Assembly (NCBI RefSeq): GCF_051622035.1
Contig: NC_135358.1
Span: 19,564,501-19,628,500, forward strand
Direction of reading: 5' to 3'
Source of the DNA: Arctopsyche grandis
Lineage: Eukaryota; Arthropoda; Insecta; Trichoptera; Hydropsychidae
Length of the DNA stretch: 64,000 nucleotides
The translations under genes and the position numbers were made by a program. The notes below the pieces were generated by a model, which worked only from the letters and a program-made list of their open reading frames with translations, was not told the DNA's origin and searched no databases. This document shows positions 58,765-64,000 of the stretch, one piece after another (within the stretch, counting starts at the first letter, position 1; every line of letters starts with the position of its first letter).

Positions 58765-61700
58765 TCACAGCTTTGATTTTAAACTTTTCATCAACTTTTC
58801 TAACTTCATTGCCTTCTGAAGGTCACCGGTGATTTTGAGTTTTCCCATCATAAATGCATTGGCTGGCTTCAATTTACCTACAAGTAAATACATAAAAAAA
58901 TGAATGCAATTTAGTTATGTAGTTATTATATCTTATAATTTTTGAGCATTCTGAATTATATATTAATTACCAGTAAACATGTCGAAGAAATTTTTGCTGT
59001 CCATTGTTAAGGTCGCATCAGCTGGAGATGGAGGCTCTCCTTGTCCACATGATCCTTCTCCATTCTTGAGGTCAAGATACCAAACGCCCTCTTCCTTTCC
59101 TGATAAAACATAAATGCACAAAAAAAATATAAGAAAACTAACAAAAACTATTAATATGTACATTAAATATTTTAAAATACTCAATACCTTTAACATTGAA
59201 TTGGAAAATTGCTTGAGTTTTTCCAACAATTTCAGTATTCAAAGTTTTGGTAATATCTTCGAATAATAATCGAATTTGACTCTGAGACCCACTATCAGCC
59301 TAAAATAAATGTAAAATTAATATTTTTATTTTTCATTGTATCATTATATTTCGCCAAATAGTAATTAAGTCAAATTAATAAAACTACATGTCAAAAATAG
59401 GCCTGCATTTAATTGGCTAGTAACTTTAAATGGTTTTGGTCTATTAATAAATTGACAGTTATTATTATTAACAGTCAGTAACTACAAATAAACGATCAGT
59501 AAATAAAATAAGCAACCAGTATAAATGTACATATACATATGTATATCGTCAGCATGTAAGTAAATGGTTAATTTACTTTAATAGTTGGATCAAAATTTCA
59601 CTATTCCACTGCGTTGAAAGTTACTGATAAACAACTGACCAAAAATTAAGTTGCATAAAAAAATATATGAATGCTTTCAGTAATTTCTTGTATCAACATA
59701 GTGGCGCCTATTAAATTCACACCTTGGGGCTAGCTTTTGCTGCCAGAGTTTCTTCATGCTGTTTAGCAATAGCTGCTGGATCCTCGTCCAAGAAAAAGTC
59801 CAGCATTAGGCTGTTAGCATTTTCTGAAAAACAAATGAAAAAATATGGAAAATGCATCCATTTAAGTAATGACGGATCGTTCAAAGATGGGACCAAATGA
59901 ATGTCTCGACAAGTTGCTGCGTTGCTGTAAAAGAAGGCAATTTAAGGTTTCATCGGTTGAAACAAACCTTTTTCTCATCGTCCGACGCAAATGACGCGGT
60001 AGACGTATGAAAAAGTCGGTTTCCTTTAGTTGCAGCTCTCCGGCTATTATAAATATTGAGTAATTCTTTAGAACTATCGCAAGGTTCGTCATCGATAAAA
60101 CCATCCATCATTAGAGAATCAGCATTTGCTGCAAATCAACGCATTTCATGCACTACGTTTTATAATATATATAAAATGTATCTTAGATGCAAATTTAGAT
60201 ATTTATATAAACCCCTATAAAACTTAATTTTAAGTATTATAAATATTTTATATTAAGTATTATAAATATTTCATGATAACAATAAAATAATTTACCTGGA
60301 TTACAAGCGTAGGGAACAAGATCTGTAACACCAGCCTCTTTAACGACGTCTTCATCGATGAAGAAGTTGCCCGATGCTGCTTTTGGATCCCTAGTTTAAA
60401 AACAAAGTATTGATAAAAATTCAACAATGTTTCATTTCACAGATCATAGTCCGATACGCACTTGGATAAGATTGCATAAGCTGCATCCGCAAGAATATCG
60501 GGCTTACGACTATGCTCTCCAGTTCCAGTCAGCATACGGATGGCAGCAGTATCGATAGCTAAACAAAAATGTAAATATTGATCAAATATGTTATTAAAAA
60601 ATTATTTAAGTATTTAAAAATAAAATTGTATGATTGTTAACCTGTTCTGGGCCACAAAGCATTAACTGCAATATTGAGTGGTCTGAATTCTTCAGCCATT
60701 CCCAAGACACACATTGACATACCGTATTTGGCAATTGTGTAGGCCACGTGATTTGTAAACCTATAATAAATATCATTGTGCTTAAATTGTTGAGAAATAC
60801 TATACAGAAATAATATTTGAGAAATATACATACCAATGTTTGCTTAGATTTAGGGGGGGGGAGAGGTTGAGAATGTGAGCGTGATTGCTATTTTTCAGAT
60901 GCGGCAAACAAAGTTTTGACCTATGAACAGAGTGCAAAAATAATACAATATACTATTATAATCAGTGTAAAAAGAATACGCTTCAAAGGTCATTCATTCA
61001 AGTGGTAATAATGAATAATCGATAACTTTTACAACAATTATAATTGATAATATGTAAATTTTCTTATATTTGAAATGTACAAAGTATAATACTTACACTA
61101 AAAATGTACCTCTGATGTTGATATCATGCATCAAATCGTATTTCTTCATATCAAGCTGGGCCGTTCCAACCAGAGCAATAGCCGAGGCATTGTTGACTAA
61201 AATGTCAATACCACCAAACTGAAAAGAAAAATCAAACGTTACACAGTTTCCAATATAATAGGCAAACGTTTGAATGTTGTAGGGAAATTATGTAACCTTT
61301 TTAACGGCTTGGTCTATAGCACTTTGGACTTGGGCCTCATCTCTGATATCGACGATGCAAGGCAAAGCCTTTCCACCGGCAGCCTCGACTGAAAATATGA
61401 ATACATTTTTAAATAAAAATGATATAAAATAAACCAAAATCCTCATTATTTAAATAAAATAACGTTACTTTCAGCAGCTGCCGTGTAAATGGTGCCTGGA
61501 AGTTTTGGATGGGTTTCGGCAGTTTTAGCCGCAACAACGATATTGGCACCATCTTTAGCTGCTTTCAAAGCAATAGCTTTGCCGATTCCTCTAGACGCTC
61601 CAGTAATAAAGATGGTACGTCCGGCGAGTTTGCTGAAGATTCGAAGAAAAAGATGTTATCAAAATTTCATTAGTTGTTGTGAAGCAATAATTAATTTGAT

Positions 61701-62261
61701 AATTATTCTTATATAAAACATCACGAGATTTTCATCAGATAAAATATAATATATAATAACGTGGGAAAGATAAAAATATGAAAGATAACTGTTGTCACAA
61801 TGAAGATAACTAACTATTTTGACATTAGAATTTTATAATAGTACAGTTATTATGTTAATAAAGTAACTGTAATAAAAATGGAAAGTTGATACTTTAACAT
61901 ATGTGTATATTAAAATATTCTTTGACATGTAGTGAGTATATGTAAGTAATACAAATGATGACAACACTGTGAAAATAAGAAAGTTTCTAAAATAGCATAC
62001 TTGAAATGAATAAGCGATTCAATCAATTGAACTTATAATTAAACAATTACCACTACGTATAATATTATATACGTAAAAAGTAAATGTTTATATAAACGGT
62101 CTACGTGTGTTCACTAATTTATATTTAGTGTTGGGACAGATTCAATTTGAAAATTTGTGAAGTGAACTTTGAACGTGGCGTGTATAGCAATTATGAAAGA
62201 CATGTGTGGGTAAATGTAAAAGAAATTGGAAGGATCGGCCTCACCCCGTGTTGGCGATCAT
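58765..62261 (-). CDS. Hsdl2: Hydroxysteroid dehydrogenase-like protein 2 (SDR + SCP2), complete
   Basis: Short-chain dehydrogenase joined to a C-terminal sterol-carrier (SCP2) domain, a peroxisomal/mitochondrial lipid-metabolism protein in animals. Minus-strand exons: 62261-62245, 61632-61469, 61388-61297, 61218-61097, 60920-60834, 60760-60642, 60558-60462, 60390-60296, one of two alternative exons (60128-59968 or 59823-59723), 59299-59188, 59099-58971, 58877-58765. All phases agree. This gives 415 aa with the 59.8-kb exon or 435 aa with the 60.1-kb exon (human 418). Seen: NAD(P)-binding TGASRGIG (16-23), NNAS (100-103), active-site Ser about 152, YTIAK (168-172), SCP2 domain over the last ~105 residues, and C-terminal S-K-L, a peroxisomal PTS1. 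The start MIANTG parallels vertebrate M-x-x-N-T-G. An in-frame ATG at 62426 could add 55 residues, but they resemble nothing known. Confidence 0.96.
59723..59823 (-). CDS. Hsdl2: Hsdl2 alternative exon 9b (101 nt)
   Basis: Between acceptor TTTTTCAG and donor AAG|GTGTGA, the exon encodes ENANSLMLDFFLDEDP then an AAIAKQHEETLAAKA-type helical linker. DFFLDE matches vertebrate HSDL2 (DFFLDEYP), so this is probably the ancestral form and 9a the derived copy. Confidence 0.92.
59968..60128 (-). CDS. Hsdl2: Hsdl2 alternative exon 9a (161 nt)
   Basis: Between acceptor TTTGCAG and donor AAG|GTTTGT, 53 codons are open in the phase required by exon 8. The peptide starts ANADSLMMDGFIDDEP and continues with a Ser/Arg-rich stretch ending ASFASDDEKK. 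Its start is clearly homologous to exon 9b. It encodes part of the linker between the SDR and SCP2 domains. Using both 9a and 9b would break the frame, so they should be mutually exclusive. No transcript evidence is available here. Confidence 0.8.
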
Positions 62262-62610
62262 GATGATGCAAGTATTGGACACTTCTAATGCTGGCTGGTC
62301 TAATGTTCTGGTGGCCGGGGAAAGGCTTGGAAACAAATTCGCGGACAAACCACACCAACAACAGTCGCCGGCCAACTGACAGCGGAATGCGGCTGGACTA
62401 CTAACTACAGATACATATGTATGCACTTCACTTCACGCTTCCATAACGGTGTTTGCGAACACACCTAGATATTCTACAAAATATAATATTTACATACTTC
62501 AATTTTCACTTTATTTTATGGAAAATCACCACATAATGTGATTTAAACTGAACTGATTTCTGAATTATAATGAAATAAATATTTAATAGTGATCAAATTA
62601 TATTTATAAC

Positions 62611-63300
62611 CAGTGGCGGCTCGTCCATATGCACTGCGGTACTGCAGCACCCCCAAGGAAAATGAGAAAAATTTTATATTATTTGTGGGAATCTCGTCAC
62701 CATCATCAAGACATTTACTGCGACGCAGAATACATTTCCAAAACCTTCTAGAAAGCTCCACCCCTACCAGTCGAGTGGAAAAAAACCGGTCGAAGCACAC
62801 CTGCAGCCATTAAACTAAAATCAAGCGGAACGGTGCCAAAATGTTCCAGAAAGCTCCACCCCTACCAGTAGAGTGGAACCAAACCGGTCGAAGCACACCG
62901 CAGCCATTAAACTACATCGAGCGGAACGGTGCCAATCGTTCCAGAAAATTCTACCCCATCGACAAAAACACATTCCTCGCATACGCATCAACAACAGCTG
63001 CAACGAAACCCAAACAACGCCAGTCGACCCACAGCAGCAAGCGTCGACACACAGCAGCAGACCAGTCGACATCCAGCTTCTGACCTGCCACCACTACACT
63101 ACGCTGACCATGGAGGATCAACCAGCCGAACGAGCCAGCAACACACTGCCGTATCCAGAGACCTTCCGAACATAGCCGAACAACGAGCCAGCAACACACT
63201 GCCGCATCCAGAGACTTGCTGAACATAGCCGAATGCCGAGCCAGCGACACTCTACCATATCCAGAGACCGCTGAACGACATACTTTTACCAACTATTAAT
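62611..63300. mobile_element. hAT-type terminus followed by two tandem-repeat blocks
   Basis: CAGTGGCGGCTCGTCCATAT starts at 62611 and resembles the termini of the 57.2-kb MITE. It is followed by two ~97-bp direct repeats (62749-62845 and 62846-62942; CAGAAAGCTCCACCCC, AAACCGGTCGAAGCACAC) and three ~53-bp repeats (63120-63280; CCAGCAACACACTGCCG, TATCCAGAGACC). Composition is unusually GC-rich for the window. The other terminus was not found; LTR origin of the repeat part is also possible. Confidence 0.45.
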
Positions 63301-63507
63301 CATACTCGTGTATACGTTGTTACATCAAAATAAATACCATATCCAACATATACCAGTATTTAATACCGAAACACAGACGAACCTATCTATAACACATGGC
63401 GGACTGGTGGTGAAGAACACCTTCACAACTAGATCAGTCCCCATAATTATATACATAAATGTATGTACATATATTATATAAAAATATAAATATCATTTAA
63501 GCGTGTA

Positions 63508-64000
63508 TTAAGAGGGCTGTACACCTGAAACCTTAATTTTGTTACCGTTCCTTCCTTCGATATATATATTGAGTGTATGTATATATTGAGTGAATGCGAA
63601 AATATATATCAATATATATATATATATATATATATTGAGTGAATGCGACAGTTGCGCTTCGACCAGATAAAACGTATTTTAAATTGACAAAATCGAGGTT
63701 TCATATTCTACTATTTTCTCCTCCAAAACTGGACCAATTTTTAAAAAAATTTCATCATCGGTATGAGAAAAATACTTTCTGTGCATCTATCGGCGTATTT
63801 TTTTTTAAATCGACCGTTAAATAAGCACGCTGGACTTGTTTCGTGGGTGTAAAAAAGAGGCGATTTTATAGATGTTTGGCGGCTCCTAGCTCATATAAAA
63901 AATAATTAATCAAAAAAAATAAAACGATAGATGCACCCCAATGGTGGATATCCATAGCATATTAAAAAATAATTTCTCTAGTGCCATAATTGAGGAAGGG
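63508..64000. repeat. Dispersed repeat (TTAAGAGGGCTGTACACC family), copy 2, running off the window
   Basis: Collinear with 55469-56780 but without the Harbinger insertion. At 63817-63819 it shows the empty TTA target site (CGACCGTTAAATAAGC). Confidence 0.75.

Overview
This is a window of animal nuclear DNA, almost certainly from an insect. It is strongly AT-rich and full of TATG/TACA and (AT)n microsatellites. Its genes are split by many introns with GT..AG ends, it carries eukaryotic poly(A) signals, and its gene content is typical of insects: a chitin-binding protein with a chitinase-like domain, and Snakeskin-type septate-junction proteins. The sequence does not let me fix the order.

Layout. 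(1) 1-9.98 kb: repeats and unassigned DNA, probably including intron or upstream sequence of the next gene; one possible orphan minus-strand 3' exon lies at 4.6-4.8 kb. (2) 9.98-16.94 kb, plus strand: eight exons of a very large secreted protein. It has a GH18 chitinase-like domain that has lost its catalytic residues, then two peritrophin-type chitin-binding domains, about 1,550 residues of low-complexity repeats, and a third chitin-binding domain at the C-terminus. Its first exon or exons are not identified. (3) 17.92-54.66 kb, minus strand: adenylosuccinate lyase (three coding exons, 491 aa). Exons 2-3 lie at 17.9-19.3 kb and exon 1 lies 35.2 kb away at 54.5 kb. (4) Inside that single intron, on the opposite strand, sit four genes for small four-transmembrane proteins. 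Two are clear Snakeskin-like paralogs (19.86-22.15 and 23.65-25.18 kb). Two are more divergent (38.67-42.03 and 45.83-52.13 kb) but have an intron at the same place in the first membrane segment. (5) 58.77-62.26 kb, minus strand: HSDL2, a short-chain dehydrogenase joined to an SCP2 domain and ending in a peroxisomal SKL. I can read it end to end, and it contains two homologous alternative exons that the reading frame allows only one at a time. (6) Between and inside these genes are many transposon remains: hAT elements with 8-bp target duplications, a PIF/Harbinger element whose empty site is present in the same window, Helitron-like ends, several foldback MITE families, and a tRNA-derived SINE family with a conserved stem-loop tail.

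How the genes fit together. Adenylosuccinate lyase (purine synthesis) and HSDL2 (peroxisomal lipid metabolism) are housekeeping enzymes. The chitin-binding protein would act in extracellular matrix (cuticle, tracheal lining or peritrophic matrix). Snakeskin proteins seal gut epithelia in insects, so the nested array may be a gut-barrier gene cluster; clustered GATA motifs upstream of the two clear members agree with that, but this is inference.

All exon boundaries were read by eye from splice sites, phase continuity and protein similarity that I recognise. No alignment or database search was run.
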